From an uncultured Clostridia bacterium (GTDB taxonomy: Bacteria > Bacillota > Clostridia > Christensenellales > CAG-314), in contig CANQYT010000007.1 of assembly GCA_947628135.1 (NCBI GenBank), positions 29,601 through 93,600 of the forward strand: 64,000 bases of DNA, read 5' to 3'. Below the pieces are notes generated by a model, which saw only the letters and a list, made by a program, of their open reading frames with translations, was not told the DNA's origin and did not search any database. Position 1 is the stretch's first letter. Each line of letters opens with the position of its first letter. Below, piece after piece: positions 50,140-59,577 of the stretch. Made by a program: the position numbers and the translations under genes.

Positions 50140-50450
50140 CGTTGCTGTCGTGAGACCTCGCGCAAGGTATGCAAGCGCAAACGTCGGCGTTCGCTGGGCG
50201 GCGCGTCGCAACGCGGAAGAGTGGTGGGGTGTGACCGTATCTTCCGAAACCGCAGTTTACAAGGTGAAACGTACATATTTGTTCACGACTCTGCGCAAAA
50301 GCGCCCCCGTATCGACCGTTCGGCAGTACGCGTTTACCGTCGGAAAACCGCGTTTTTCGCGCCCCATATCCTTGTTTCCCTTTTGCGGATATATTTTGCG
50401 AAAACGTCGCAAGACTTGTTCACAGGGCAGCCGCGAAATACCTTTTCGTC

Positions 50451-50490
50451 AAACAATGCGCCGATACGATGAAATCGGCGTTTGTTTTGC
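50451..50490 (+). terminator. Terminator-like hairpin upstream of ferredoxin
   Basis: CAAACAatgCGCCGATacgatgaaATCGGCGtTTGTTTTGcttttt. Confidence 0.6.
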
Positions 50491-50538
50491 TTTTTATTGG
50501 GCTAAAATATTTCTACCGTTATTTGTTTGGAGGCTGTT

Positions 50539-50724
50539 ATGAAAGCATTTGTAAAGAAAGACGATTGTATCGGGTGCGGAATGTGCGTGGACGTATGTCC
50601 CGAAGTGTTCGAAATAGGCGCTGACGGCTTTTCGGAAGCGGTGGGCAACCCCGACGCACACCCGGACAAAACTTATGAGGCGGCGGAGATATGTCCCGTC
50701 AACGCGATAGAAGTGGAGGGGTGA
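50539..50724 (+). CDS. [4Fe-4S] ferredoxin
   Basis: MKAFVKKDDCIGCGMCVDVCPEVFEIG...AAEICPVNAIEVEG; RBS TTGGAGG. Confidence 0.93.
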   Translation: MKAFVKKDDCIGCGMCVDVCPEVFEIGADGFSEAVGNPDAHPDKTYEAAEICPVNAIEVEG

Positions 50725-50779
50725 CGGACCGTTGGCGCAACAGTGAAAAAATTCCCCGTTGTGTTCACTGAGTTGGGTA

Positions 50780-50808
50780 TTGACAACGCCCCCGTTCAAT
50801 GATATACT
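50780..50808 (+). promoter_or_regulatory. Consensus promoter TTGACA-17-TATACT in intergenic region
   Basis: ttgaca acgcccccgttcaatga tatact. Confidence 0.8.
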
Positions 50809-50812
50809 TGTT

Positions 50813-50925
50813 GAGGTTTAGAAACAACGGCGTTCGACCGTAACGAACGCCCCTCCATAATAGTTTGTTCTGACCGAAACCTCCTTTGGAGAAGGCGACT
50901 GTGCGAGTCGCCTTCTTTTCTTTTC
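50813..50925 (+). ncRNA. Candidate small structured RNA of about 110 nt
   Basis: Bounded by own promoter and terminator; GAGGTTT(50813)/AAACCTC(50877) closing stem and GGCGTTCG-accgtaa-CGAACGCC hairpin; no plausible ORF. Confidence 0.6.
50891..50925 (+). terminator. Rho-independent terminator of candidate RNA
   Basis: GAAGGCGACTgtgcgAGTCGCCTTCTTTTCTTTT. Confidence 0.88.
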
Positions 50926-50963
50926 CGCGCGTGCGGTATGTCTGTCGTAGCGTTATGATTGAC

Positions 50964-50979
50964 ATACTATATGTTGTGG
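50964..50979. promoter_or_regulatory. NrdR-box-like site 1
   Basis: ATACTATATGTTGTGG, 13/16 to acaCwAtATaTwGtgt. Confidence 0.6.
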
Positions 50980-50995
50980 CAAAAGTGAAAAAGTA

Positions 50996-51011
50996 ACACA
51001 AGATATTGTGT
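50996..51011. promoter_or_regulatory. NrdR-box-like site 2
   Basis: ACACAAGATATTGTGT, 15/16 to acaCwAtATaTwGtgt; 32 bp from site 1. Confidence 0.75.
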
Positions 51012-51019
51012 TTGAACCG

Positions 51020-51049
51020 TTGACAAACAACGGCGTGTTGTACTACAAT
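51020..51049 (+). promoter_or_regulatory. Promoter TTGACA-18-TACAAT for nrdD
   Basis: ttgaca aacaacggcgtgttgtac tacaat. Confidence 0.65.
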
Positions 51050-51117
51050 AAAGACACTCACCTTCCGCGCCGCAAAGAATCGGCGAACAGGTAAACATCG
51101 GTGAAACGGAGGACGAA

Positions 51118-53481
51118 ATGTATCGTGTAAGAAAGAGAAACGGGCAAGTCATCGACTTCAAACTGTCCAAGATAAGCGAAGCCATCAAGGCGGCGTTTAC
51201 GGCTTGCAAAAAGCCCTACAACGACGACGTGATAGATATGCTGTCGCTCAAAGTTACGGCGGATTTTCTGGACAAAGTAACTGACGGAATAGTGTCCGTA
51301 GAGGACATTCAGGACAGCGTTGAAACGGTGCTTATTCAGGCGGGATATGCCGACGTTGCCAAGGCGTACATTTTGTACCGCAAATCTCACGAAAACGCCC
51401 GTCGCGCGGGAGAGACGTTTCTCGATTACAAATCGGTGGTGGACAACTATTTGAAAATTGCCGATTGGCGCGTAAAGGAGAACAGCACCGTTACCTATTC
51501 CGTAGGCGGACTTATCCTTTCCAACAGCGGAGCGATCACCGCCAACTATTGGCTGAGCGAAGTGTACGACGAGGAGATATCCGAAGCGCACCGCAGCGGC
51601 GCGTTGCATCTGCACGATCTGGGTATGCTCAGCGGCTACTGCGCGGGTTGGTCTCTCAAACAACTCATACAGGAGGGTTTGGGCGGCGTAACGGGCAAAA
51701 TTACCTCCGCTCCCGCAAAGCACCTTGCCACGCTGTGCAACCAGATGGTAAACTTCATAGGAATAATGGCAAACGAATGGGCGGGCGCGCAGGCGTTCAG
51801 TTCCTTCGACACCTATCTCGCGCCCTTTGTCAAGGCGGACAACCTCAGTTACGACGAAACGAAGAAGTGTATCGAATCTTTCATCTACGGCGTAAATATC
51901 CCCAGCCGTTGGGGCACGCAAGCGCCTTTCTCCAACATAACGTTGGATTGGACCGTTCCCGACGACCTTGCCGAGTTGCATTGCATAGTGGGCGGCAAGG
52001 AAATGCCCTTCCGCTACAAGGACTGCAAAAAGGAAATGGATATGGTGAACAAGGCGTTCATCGAAACGATGATAGAGGGCGATTACAACGGCCGCGGATT
52101 CCAATATCCCATTCCCACCTATTCGATAACCAAAGATTTCGATTGGAGCGAAACGGAAAACAACAAACTGCTGTTCGAAATGACGGCGAAATACGGCACG
52201 CCCTATTTCTCCAACTACATCAACAGCGATATGAAACCCAGCGACGTTCGCAGTATGTGCTGCCGTCTGCGGTTGGATCTGAGAGAACTGCGCAAAAAGA
52301 GCGGCGGATTCTTCGGCAGCGGCGAATCTACGGGAAGTATCGGCGTGGTAACCGTCAATATGCCCCGCATAGGCTACCTCAGCAAGGACGAAAACGAGTT
52401 CTTCGAGCGTTTGGACAAGATGATGGACATTGCCGCCCGTTCGCTCAAAATCAAGCGCACAACGGTGACGAAACTTATGGAAGCGGGACTGTACCCCTAC
52501 ACCAAACGCTACCTCGGCACGTTTGACAATCACTTCTCCACGATAGGGCTTGTCGGTATGAACGAGGCTTGTCTCAACGCCCGTTGGCTGGCGTGCGATA
52601 TGACGGATACGCGCGCGCAGGAATTTACCAAGAAAGTTCTCAACCATATGCGCGAACGCCTGTCCGACTATCAGGAAAAGTACGGCGATCTGTACAATCT
52701 GGAAGCGACCCCCGCCGAATCTACGGCGTACCGTCTTGCCAAGCACGACGCAAAGTTGTATCCCGATATGATCTTCGCAAGCAAAAAAGGCGAAACGCCC
52801 TACTACACCAACAGTTCGCATTTGCCCGTAAGTTACACCTACGACATCTTCGACGCATTGGACGTTCAGGACGAGTTGCAAACTTTGTACACGTCCGGTA
52901 CGGTGTTCCACGGTTTTCTCGGAGAACGCTTGCCCGATTGGAGATCGGCAATGAAACTTGTGCGCACAATTGCGGAAAACTATCGCCTGCCGTACTACAC
53001 TCTTTCGCCCACCTATTCGGTTTGCCCCGATCACGGCTATCTTTCGGGCGAACAGTACGAGTGTCCGCACTGTCACAAAAAGACGGAAGTGTACAGTCGT
53101 ATCACGGGTTACTACCGTCCCGTACAAAATTGGAACGACGGAAAAGCGCAGGAGTGGAAAGAGCGCAAGACCTACGAACCCGAACGCAGCGTTCAAAAGA
53201 AATGTCTTGTTGTGCACGAGGAAGAGGAAACCAAAGCGCAGACCTGCCTGTTGAAGCCGTTGCTGTTTGTACAGGACAACTGCCCCAACTGCAAAATGGC
53301 GGAATTGATGCTTCACAAGGCGAACCTCGACGTGGAAGAGATCAACGCTATGGAACACGCCGAACTCTCCAAGAAATTCGCGATAAAACTTACTCCCACG
53401 TTGGTGGTGGCGGAGGGCGACAGTTACAAATTGTACGAAAACGCGTCCAACGTACGTAAGTACATCGAAAGCGCAAAATAG
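51118..53481 (+). CDS. nrdD: Anaerobic (class III) ribonucleoside-triphosphate reductase with C-terminal redoxin domain
   Basis: N-terminal ATP-cone (YRVRKRNGQVIDFKLSKISEAI); CPDHGY..CPHC zinc site; glycyl-radical motif SRITGYYRPVQNWNDGKAQEWKERKTY; C-term LLFVQDNCPNCKMAELMLHKANLDVEEINA redoxin fold. Confidence 0.95.
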   Translation: MYRVRKRNGQVIDFKLSKISEAIKAAFTACKKPYNDDVIDMLSLKVTADFLDKVTDGIVSVEDIQDSVETVLIQAGYADVAKAYILYRKSHENARRAGETFLDYKSVVDNYLKIADWRVKENSTVTYSVGGLILSNSGAITANYWLSEVYDEEISEAHRSGALHLHDLGMLSGYCAGWSLKQLIQEGLGGVTGKITSAPAKHLATLCNQMVNFIGIMANEWAGAQAFSSFDTYLAPFVKADNLSYDETKKCIESFIYGVNIPSRWGTQAPFSNITLDWTVPDDLAELHCIVGGKEMPFRYKDCKKEMDMVNKAFIETMIEGDYNGRGFQYPIPTYSITKDFDWSETENNKLLFEMTAKYGTPYFSNYINSDMKPSDVRSMCCRLRLDLRELRKKSGGFFGSGESTGSIGVVTVNMPRIGYLSKDENEFFERLDKMMDIAARSLKIKRTTVTKLMEAGLYPYTKRYLGTFDNHFSTIGLVGMNEACLNARWLACDMTDTRAQEFTKKVLNHMRERLSDYQEKYGDLYNLEATPAESTAYRLAKHDAKLYPDMIFASKKGETPYYTNSSHLPVSYTYDIFDALDVQDELQTLYTSGTVFHGFLGERLPDWRSAMKLVRTIAENYRLPYYTLSPTYSVCPDHGYLSGEQYECPHCHKKTEVYSRITGYYRPVQNWNDGKAQEWKERKTYEPERSVQKKCLVVHEEEETKAQTCLLKPLLFVQDNCPNCKMAELMLHKANLDVEEINAMEHAELSKKFAIKLTPTLVVAEGDSYKLYENASNVRKYIESAK

Positions 53482-53489
53482 GTAACGAT

Positions 53490-54401
53490 ATGTACGACGT
53501 TGTTGTTATCGGCGGCGGACCTGCGGGTCTGACCGCCTCGCTGTACGCGGCGCGAGCGGGCAAGCGGGTAATGCTGTTGGAAAACAACGCTTTCGGCGGA
53601 CAAATAGCCACCGCTCCGCGCGTGGAAAACTTCCCCTCCGTGGCGGAAACAAGCGGCGCTGCTCTTGCGGACAAAATGTTTGAGCAAGCCACCTCTCACG
53701 GGGTGGAATTTGATATGGGGTGCGGAAAAATACAAAAAACCGCCGACGGATTCACTGTGGTGACCGAGTACGGCAGTTACGACTGCTTTTCCGTAGTCAT
53801 TGCCGCGGGCGTTACCCACAAAAAACTCGGCGTAGAGGGCGAACAGCGGCTTTCGGGTAACGGCGTGTGTTACTGCGCCGTGTGCGACGGAGCGTTCTAC
53901 AAGGACAAGCCCGTGTGCGTCGTGGGGGACGGCAACAGTGCCGCGCAGTATGCGCTGTACCTTGCGGACGTTTGCGGCGAGGTGCATTTGCTGACGATGT
54001 TCGACAGGCTGTTCTGCGACAAGGAACTCGCGGACAGAATTGTTGCCGACGACAGGATAGATTGGTGTAAAAACGTGACCGTTTCGGAAATACTCGGCGA
54101 AAAAAAAGTAGAGGGCGTTGTTTTCAAGGATAGCGACGGCGCAATTACCTACCTTGATTGCGACGCGGTGTTTGTTGCAATAGGACAAGAACCGCACAAC
54201 GAGCAATTCGGCGAAATAGTGCGGCTCAACGCAGACGGGTACATAGTTGCGGGCGAGGACTGCCGAACAAGTTGCGACGGAATTTTCGCCGCGGGCGACT
54301 GCCGTACAAAAGCGGTGCGCCAGTGTGCCACCGCGATAGGCGACGGCGCAGCGGCAGGCTTTTTGGCGGCGATGTACGCGGACAAAAAGCATACGCACTG
54401 A
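53490..54401 (+). CDS. Thioredoxin-reductase-like FAD flavoprotein
   Basis: VVIGGGPAGLTASLYAARAG, CAVCDG dithiol, IFAAGDCRTKAVRQCATAIGDGAAAG. Confidence 0.9.
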   Translation: MYDVVVIGGGPAGLTASLYAARAGKRVMLLENNAFGGQIATAPRVENFPSVAETSGAALADKMFEQATSHGVEFDMGCGKIQKTADGFTVVTEYGSYDCFSVVIAAGVTHKKLGVEGEQRLSGNGVCYCAVCDGAFYKDKPVCVVGDGNSAAQYALYLADVCGEVHLLTMFDRLFCDKELADRIVADDRIDWCKNVTVSEILGEKKVEGVVFKDSDGAITYLDCDAVFVAIGQEPHNEQFGEIVRLNADGYIVAGEDCRTSCDGIFAAGDCRTKAVRQCATAIGDGAAAGFLAAMYADKKHTH

Positions 54402-54442
54402 CGTCTGCACAGCGGCGAAAGGTGCAATTGTGCTAAACAACA

Positions 54443-54482
54443 ACCGCCGACGGGGAATGTTTTCTCCGTCGGCGGTATTTTT
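54443..54482. terminator. Bidirectional terminator between convergent genes
   Basis: ACCGCCGACGGggaatgttttctCCGTCGGCGGTatttt. Confidence 0.8.
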
Positions 54483-54512
54483 GTGTAATTATGAAACTTT
54501 GGCGCGGCTGTT

Positions 54513-56399
54513 TTACGGTCTGCCGCCGGGTCTCTGTCCGCCCGGACCGCCCGGACCGCTCGGATTGCCGCCGGGATTGCCGATGCCGCCCGACGAACCG
54601 ACGGAAGTGATTATCCCGCTCACGGTGAAATCGCACAGTTCGCTGTCGCCGCCGTAAATTTTGTAATTGCCGCCCGACGTAAGTTCGGGGCAGGATATAA
54701 TTATCGATTGACAGGTTTTGGGCGAAAGAAACGTCACTATGGTTTTGCTGCCGTCCGTCAGCGTAATGTTGGTATTTGCCGCAATAGTCTGGTTTCGCGC
54801 AAAGGACACGACGTATTGTTTGGAATTGGCGGAAGGCGTTTCCACCATTCCGAGAGGACCGACCGCAATGAGATAGCCGCCGTCTATCACAATTCCCTTG
54901 TCTGCGTCAAGCGCCGCATTGCCGCCCGAAGTCGGACCGAACACGGTAAGAGCTCCGCCTGTCATATTGATAGTTCCGTTGGAATCCACGCCGTCGCCTT
55001 CGGCATTGACGTAAATATCGCCGCCCGAAATGATGATATGTTCGACAACTTGCGTATCGTCGCTTGCGGCATTGATACCGTCGTCGCTCGCCGTGATGTT
55101 TATCGTGCCGCCCGTTATCTCCACATAGCCGCCCTCGACGCCTTCGTAGCATTTCGTCACGGTGATAGTGCCGCCCGTTATCTTAGTGAGAACGTCGCTC
55201 GTAAAAGCGTCGTCGAAAGTAGAAACAGTGAAATTGCCGCCGCTCACGGAAAGATTTCCGCTGTTTGCGTGAACGGCGTCGTCCGTGCTGTCGATTGTAA
55301 ACGTGCCGCTTTCAATGATAATGGAATAGTCGCCTTCCGTCACGGTCACGGCGTTGCCGTTTTCATCTTCGTATTCGATTTCCCCGACTTTAATTCCTTT
55401 GCAACCCTGCACAAGCCCGTAAAGTTGGCTTGTATTGTAACGGTTGGCTTCGTCGCTTGCTATTCTCTGATAGGTGTTTCCCGATTTGACGTACTTGAAA
55501 TCGTCCGCGTCTATGCCGTATTGGGACATCTGCGTTTTGGGGACAAACGTGCCCGTGGTTTCGATGTCGTAGTCGCCGCCGTCGATATATACAACGGTAT
55601 CGGCTTGTATGCCGTCCCCCTCCGTTTGGCAGGAATAGTGTACGTCTTTCAGATAGACATAGCCCTCATCGGTAGTAAACGCCGTCGTTTCGTCGTCGCA
55701 CTCCGCGTTGATACCGTCCTTGCCCGCAAGAACGTTTACGTTGCAGTTTGCGGCGGAAACGGAGAGCGCGGAAATGGCGTGATTTGCCGCCGTAAGCGTG
55801 AGAGAACAATCGACGATAACAAGTTCTTTGGAGACTTTGACGGCGTTCTTGCTTTCGGAAGAAACTGTCAGCGTACCGCTGCCGTTGATTGAAAGAGAGC
55901 CTTTGATGTGTATGGCGTTTACGCTGTCGCCGTTCTCGTCCGTGCCGCCATTCGTGATTTGATTGACCGAACCTTCGGCAAGCGTGAGGGTGAGGCTTGT
56001 TTTCTTTGCTGTGCCGTCAATGGCTATTCCGTTGTTGTTCGTCACGGTCGCGCCGTCGAAGATGAGATGCGGCGTTTGGTTGGCTTCGATTTTTATCCCG
56101 CCGTATGTGCCGCTGAAAAGATATGTTCCGCTGTCGGAAATAGTGTACACGCTATTCGTCGGGCTAACGGTGATTGCTCCTTCCGCAGAGGTATCCCCCG
56201 ACAATTCGGAAAAATCTTTGTCGGAAAAACTGCTTTTCACTTCGTCCGTAACGTCGTCGGCGCTTTCTGCGATTTCTCCCGTGCCGCCCCCGCCGAGAAA
56301 ATCGCCGGGGTTGACGAAATCGTCGTTGAAGCAGCCCGACAAAACAAACAAGGACAGTGTCAACGCCAACGCCAATATTACCATTACGAGCCTTTTCAT
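54513..56399 (-). CDS. Cthe_2159-like carbohydrate-binding beta-helix lipoprotein
   Basis: Lipobox LFVLSGC; ITVSPTNSVYTISDSGTYLFSGTYGGIKIEA..., DGINAECDDE, GGTINITASDDGINAASDD repeats; Gly/Pro-rich C-terminus. Confidence 0.8.
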   Translation of the reverse strand: MKRLVMVILALALTLSLFVLSGCFNDDFVNPGDFLGGGGTGEIAESADDVTDEVKSSFSDKDFSELSGDTSAEGAITVSPTNSVYTISDSGTYLFSGTYGGIKIEANQTPHLIFDGATVTNNNGIAIDGTAKKTSLTLTLAEGSVNQITNGGTDENGDSVNAIHIKGSLSINGSGTLTVSSESKNAVKVSKELVIVDCSLTLTAANHAISALSVSAANCNVNVLAGKDGINAECDDETTAFTTDEGYVYLKDVHYSCQTEGDGIQADTVVYIDGGDYDIETTGTFVPKTQMSQYGIDADDFKYVKSGNTYQRIASDEANRYNTSQLYGLVQGCKGIKVGEIEYEDENGNAVTVTEGDYSIIIESGTFTIDSTDDAVHANSGNLSVSGGNFTVSTFDDAFTSDVLTKITGGTITVTKCYEGVEGGYVEITGGTINITASDDGINAASDDTQVVEHIIISGGDIYVNAEGDGVDSNGTINMTGGALTVFGPTSGGNAALDADKGIVIDGGYLIAVGPLGMVETPSANSKQYVVSFARNQTIAANTNITLTDGSKTIVTFLSPKTCQSIIISCPELTSGGNYKIYGGDSELCDFTVSGIITSVGSSGGIGNPGGNPSGPGGPGGQRPGGRP

Positions 56400-56867
56400 A
56401 GTTACCTCTCAAATAATTTTCGGCTGAAAGAAGCCGACAGTTTGCTTTTTACGTCTCACCGCGCCGCGCGGCAAGTACGTATGTTTTCATTGAATTTTAT
56501 TCTCGCCTTGGTTTATTGATTATAATATAAAACAATAAAGATTGCAACGGTTTTACGTTTTTTGCAATCTTTTTCCGCCGACCCGCCGCGGAAGCGTAAA
56601 CGCAACGAAAGCATTTCACCGCGCGACTCGCGGAAAATCCTGTCGCTTGTGCCGAGTCGGTGTGCGAAGCGGTTGCGATTTTTGCGGAGTTTTCGTACTT
56701 TCAGTTAAAATTGCTGTTTTTGCGCCTATTAGTTGAATATCGGCATTTTGTCGTCGGGGAGTATTCGGTATCGGTAACGCGCTTGCGTTTGGCTGATGTT
56801 TGTTGCGCGATTAAGCGCCGTTGTTCCGATAGTAAAATGACTATGTCCGTAAACATCGTACAAAGGC

Positions 56868-57800
56868 TTATTTTTGCAGATTTTTATTACGCTCTTTTCT
56901 CGTTTTTTTGATTGCGATAACTATCATAAATACGCCTATTGCGGCGGTGAGGGCGCAGACGATTGCGCCCGTTACGGCGTTCATAGTGGCAACGTTCACG
57001 GCATCGCCCGCCGCGTCGAACTCCCGAAACATTGCCGTCTGCAAGGCGAGAATGGACACAAAAGCGTCGGCAAGGTTGATATTTTTTGCCGCCCGTACCG
57101 TCATTTCGTGTGTGCGTCTTGTTTTGACGAAATTGTAGATAGAAATAATTATTTTATAAAAGGCGTAAATCGCATAGACGTATATGGTAATGCCCGTATG
57201 CACGAACGAATCGTTTGCCCGTACCATTTGTAATATGGCAAAGGAAAGAGCGATTGGCAGAAGCAACAAGACGATTCCGCAAATGCAGTAAATGCGTAAG
57301 TCTTTCAAAAAAGTCGTCTTTTCCGATTGACCTGCTTTGACGGCTCTATTCCGCTTTGCGTAATATACGAGGATCATTCCGCGAAGCACGATGAGGAGAA
57401 TATAGTAGGCGGCGAGTGCGCCGAACCATATCGAACGTATGACTATGGCTACCGAACCGTTGTAAACGGCGAACGCGAGATTGACAGCAAAAGAGCCGAC
57501 GGAGAACAAAATAGCGCGGAAGCCGTATTCGGTGAAAACTCTGTTCCAAAACGGCTTGTTTTCAGACCACCTCAAAACACGCTCGTTCAAATCGGGAAAC
57601 GTCTTGATAAAGCCGTAAATGCAGTAGCCTACGGTCACGCACATAACGCCGAGAAAAACATATCCCCACATTACATAGGGATACAAATTGTCCTGTGTGA
57701 GAAACAGTGTTCCGCCTACTATTGCGCCTATTCCTATCACGGCAAGGACAAGCAAAAACCACAGCGGCGGTTTTTTGAAAAAGTCAAAAAGTTTTTTCAT
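56868..57800 (-). CDS. Polytopic membrane protein, unknown function
   Basis: MKKLFDFFKKPPLWFLLVLAVIGIGAIVGGTLFL...; several hydrophobic spans; start placed at MKKLFDFF, directly after the TetR gene. Confidence 0.65.
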   Translation of the reverse strand: MKKLFDFFKKPPLWFLLVLAVIGIGAIVGGTLFLTQDNLYPYVMWGYVFLGVMCVTVGYCIYGFIKTFPDLNERVLRWSENKPFWNRVFTEYGFRAILFSVGSFAVNLAFAVYNGSVAIVIRSIWFGALAAYYILLIVLRGMILVYYAKRNRAVKAGQSEKTTFLKDLRIYCICGIVLLLLPIALSFAILQMVRANDSFVHTGITIYVYAIYAFYKIIISIYNFVKTRRTHEMTVRAAKNINLADAFVSILALQTAMFREFDAAGDAVNVATMNAVTGAIVCALTAAIGVFMIVIAIKKTRKERNKNLQK

Positions 57801-57805
57801 AATTT

Positions 57806-58396
57806 TCAGTTCAAAGACGCTTTCATTGACGGGCGCACGCAAATGGAAATCACTTCGCAAATGAACAGAATATCGTCCTCGCAACCGTGCTTTACCCATT
57901 CCATAGTAATGGCGGTCACGCCGCTGATAAAGTAGTGGGACATATATTCCACAACGCGCTTGTCCGTCACGCCGTTTTTCGCATAGATTGGGACAAAGAC
58001 TTTCTCAATGAGCTGTTTGTCCTTTTCGCCGATCTGAAAAGCTCCCGAATTGTTGTACACTTCGTACAGCCGTCTGTTCTTTTTGATAAATGAAAGGTAC
58101 GGCACAAGGTATTGCGGGGAGATAAAGACAAGTTCGTCAGCCGTCATTTTGGAAAAATCGGTGTTGATGACGCCGCCGAAGGACACGAAAAATTCCGAAA
58201 CGGCGCGTTCCTGCGTTTCCTTTAAGAGATCGTATAAATTTTCATAATGCGCATAGAACGTTGAACGGTTTACGCCCGCCTGTTCGCAAATATCCGAAAT
58301 GGAAATATCGGAAAATTCTTTATGTTCAAGCAGCAGAACGAGCGCGTCGTTCATCTTGACGGCGGTGTTGTGAAATTTTGCTTCGGATTTGTTCAT
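57806..58396 (-). CDS. TetR/AcrR-family transcriptional regulator
   Basis: MNDALVLLLEHKEFSDISISDICEQAGVNRSTFYAHYENLYDLLKE HTH. Confidence 0.9.
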   Translation of the reverse strand: MNKSEAKFHNTAVKMNDALVLLLEHKEFSDISISDICEQAGVNRSTFYAHYENLYDLLKETQERAVSEFFVSFGGVINTDFSKMTADELVFISPQYLVPYLSFIKKNRRLYEVYNNSGAFQIGEKDKQLIEKVFVPIYAKNGVTDKRVVEYMSHYFISGVTAITMEWVKHGCEDDILFICEVISICVRPSMKASLN

Positions 58397-58516
58397 TTTT
58401 TACTCCCTTTTCATTGCGGCGTCGAAAACAGTCAAACACAGTTTATCGCGATTTGTGATGTTTGCTTGTTGCGCCATACGCTCGGTTAACCGCCCTTGCA
58501 AACAATTTCTGCTTTC

Positions 58517-58545
58517 ATTGTAGCATATTTCCTTGCACAATACAA
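58517..58545 (-). promoter_or_regulatory. Promoter TTGTAT-17-TACAAT (TGC extended -10) for tetR unit
   Basis: Minus: ttgtat tgtgcaaggaaatatgc tacaat. Confidence 0.6.
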
Positions 58546-58672
58546 TTAGAAAATACAGATTGTTCGTTTCTTTCCCAAAAACTTTCCAGAAACCAACAAA
58601 AATCGGGATATGTGTTGTGGTGTTTGTGTCTCGAACGTTTTACAATAGGCGTATCAACACAAGGAGGCGGCT

Positions 58673-59575
58673 ATGAACGCAATCGAAATCAGAAATCTGA
58701 CAAAGAGTTTCCGCGGAATGTACGCGCTCGACGGACTGAATATGACCGTGCCGCAAGGGGCTATTTACGGTTTCATAGGTGAGAACGGCAGCGGAAAATC
58801 GACCACCGAAAAGTGTATCTGCGGACATCTCGTTCCCGACAAAGGCAAAATTACTCTGTTCGGCAAGCCCTACACCGACGCGGGCGTGCGCGCGAAAGTA
58901 GGCGCACTTATTGAAAATGCAGGGTGTTTTCCCTCGTCAAGCGTGTACGCAAACCTTATGATGCAGGCAATCAATTTGGGACTGAAAGACAGGGCGGGCG
59001 AAATACAACGTGTTCTAAAAATCGTCCGTATGGAGGATAATGCGCGGCTCACCTTCAAGAAATGCTCTCTCGGAATGAAACAGCGTATAGGCATTGCAAT
59101 GGCTCTTTTGGGCGATCCCGCGCTGCTCATTCTCGACGAGCCTATCAACGGATTGGATACCGACGGTATGAGGCTTATGCGGGAAATTCTCGTGGACATA
59201 ACAAAAAATTACGGCTGTACGGTGCTTATTTCTTCTCATATCCTCGGAGAGTTGGAAAAAATCGCCACCCATTACGGCATTATTCGTCAAGGCAAGATGA
59301 TAAAGGAAATTGCGGCGACGGAAATGGACAATCGTTCGCAGGTCTACGTTTCGCTGAAAACAAGCGATATGCGCTCTGCGGCGGAACTATTGTTGCAGTG
59401 CGGTTGCAACGTCAAGTTCGAAGAGAACGAAATGCGCGTTTACGACGTTGACGACACGGGTTATCTCTCCGCCTTTATTATGCAAAACGGGCTTGCGGTC
59501 GGTGAAATAAAAAAACACAAAATCGGGCTTGAAGAATACTACGTAGGCTTGATGAGCGGCAAGGAGGCTAAGTAA
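58673..59575 (+). CDS. ABC transporter ATP-binding protein (copy 1)
   Basis: GFIGENGSGKSTTEK Walker A, CSLGMKQRIGIAMALLGDPALLILDEPINGLD. Confidence 0.95.
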   Translation: MNAIEIRNLTKSFRGMYALDGLNMTVPQGAIYGFIGENGSGKSTTEKCICGHLVPDKGKITLFGKPYTDAGVRAKVGALIENAGCFPSSSVYANLMMQAINLGLKDRAGEIQRVLKIVRMEDNARLTFKKCSLGMKQRIGIAMALLGDPALLILDEPINGLDTDGMRLMREILVDITKNYGCTVLISSHILGELEKIATHYGIIRQGKMIKEIAATEMDNRSQVYVSLKTSDMRSAAELLLQCGCNVKFEENEMRVYDVDDTGYLSAFIMQNGLAVGEIKKHKIGLEEYYVGLMSGKEAK

Positions 59576-59577
59576 AT

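Noticed and set aside
50150-50542. 130-aa plus-strand ORF
   Set aside because: Reads through a terminator hairpin and the ferredoxin start region; composition is not protein-like.
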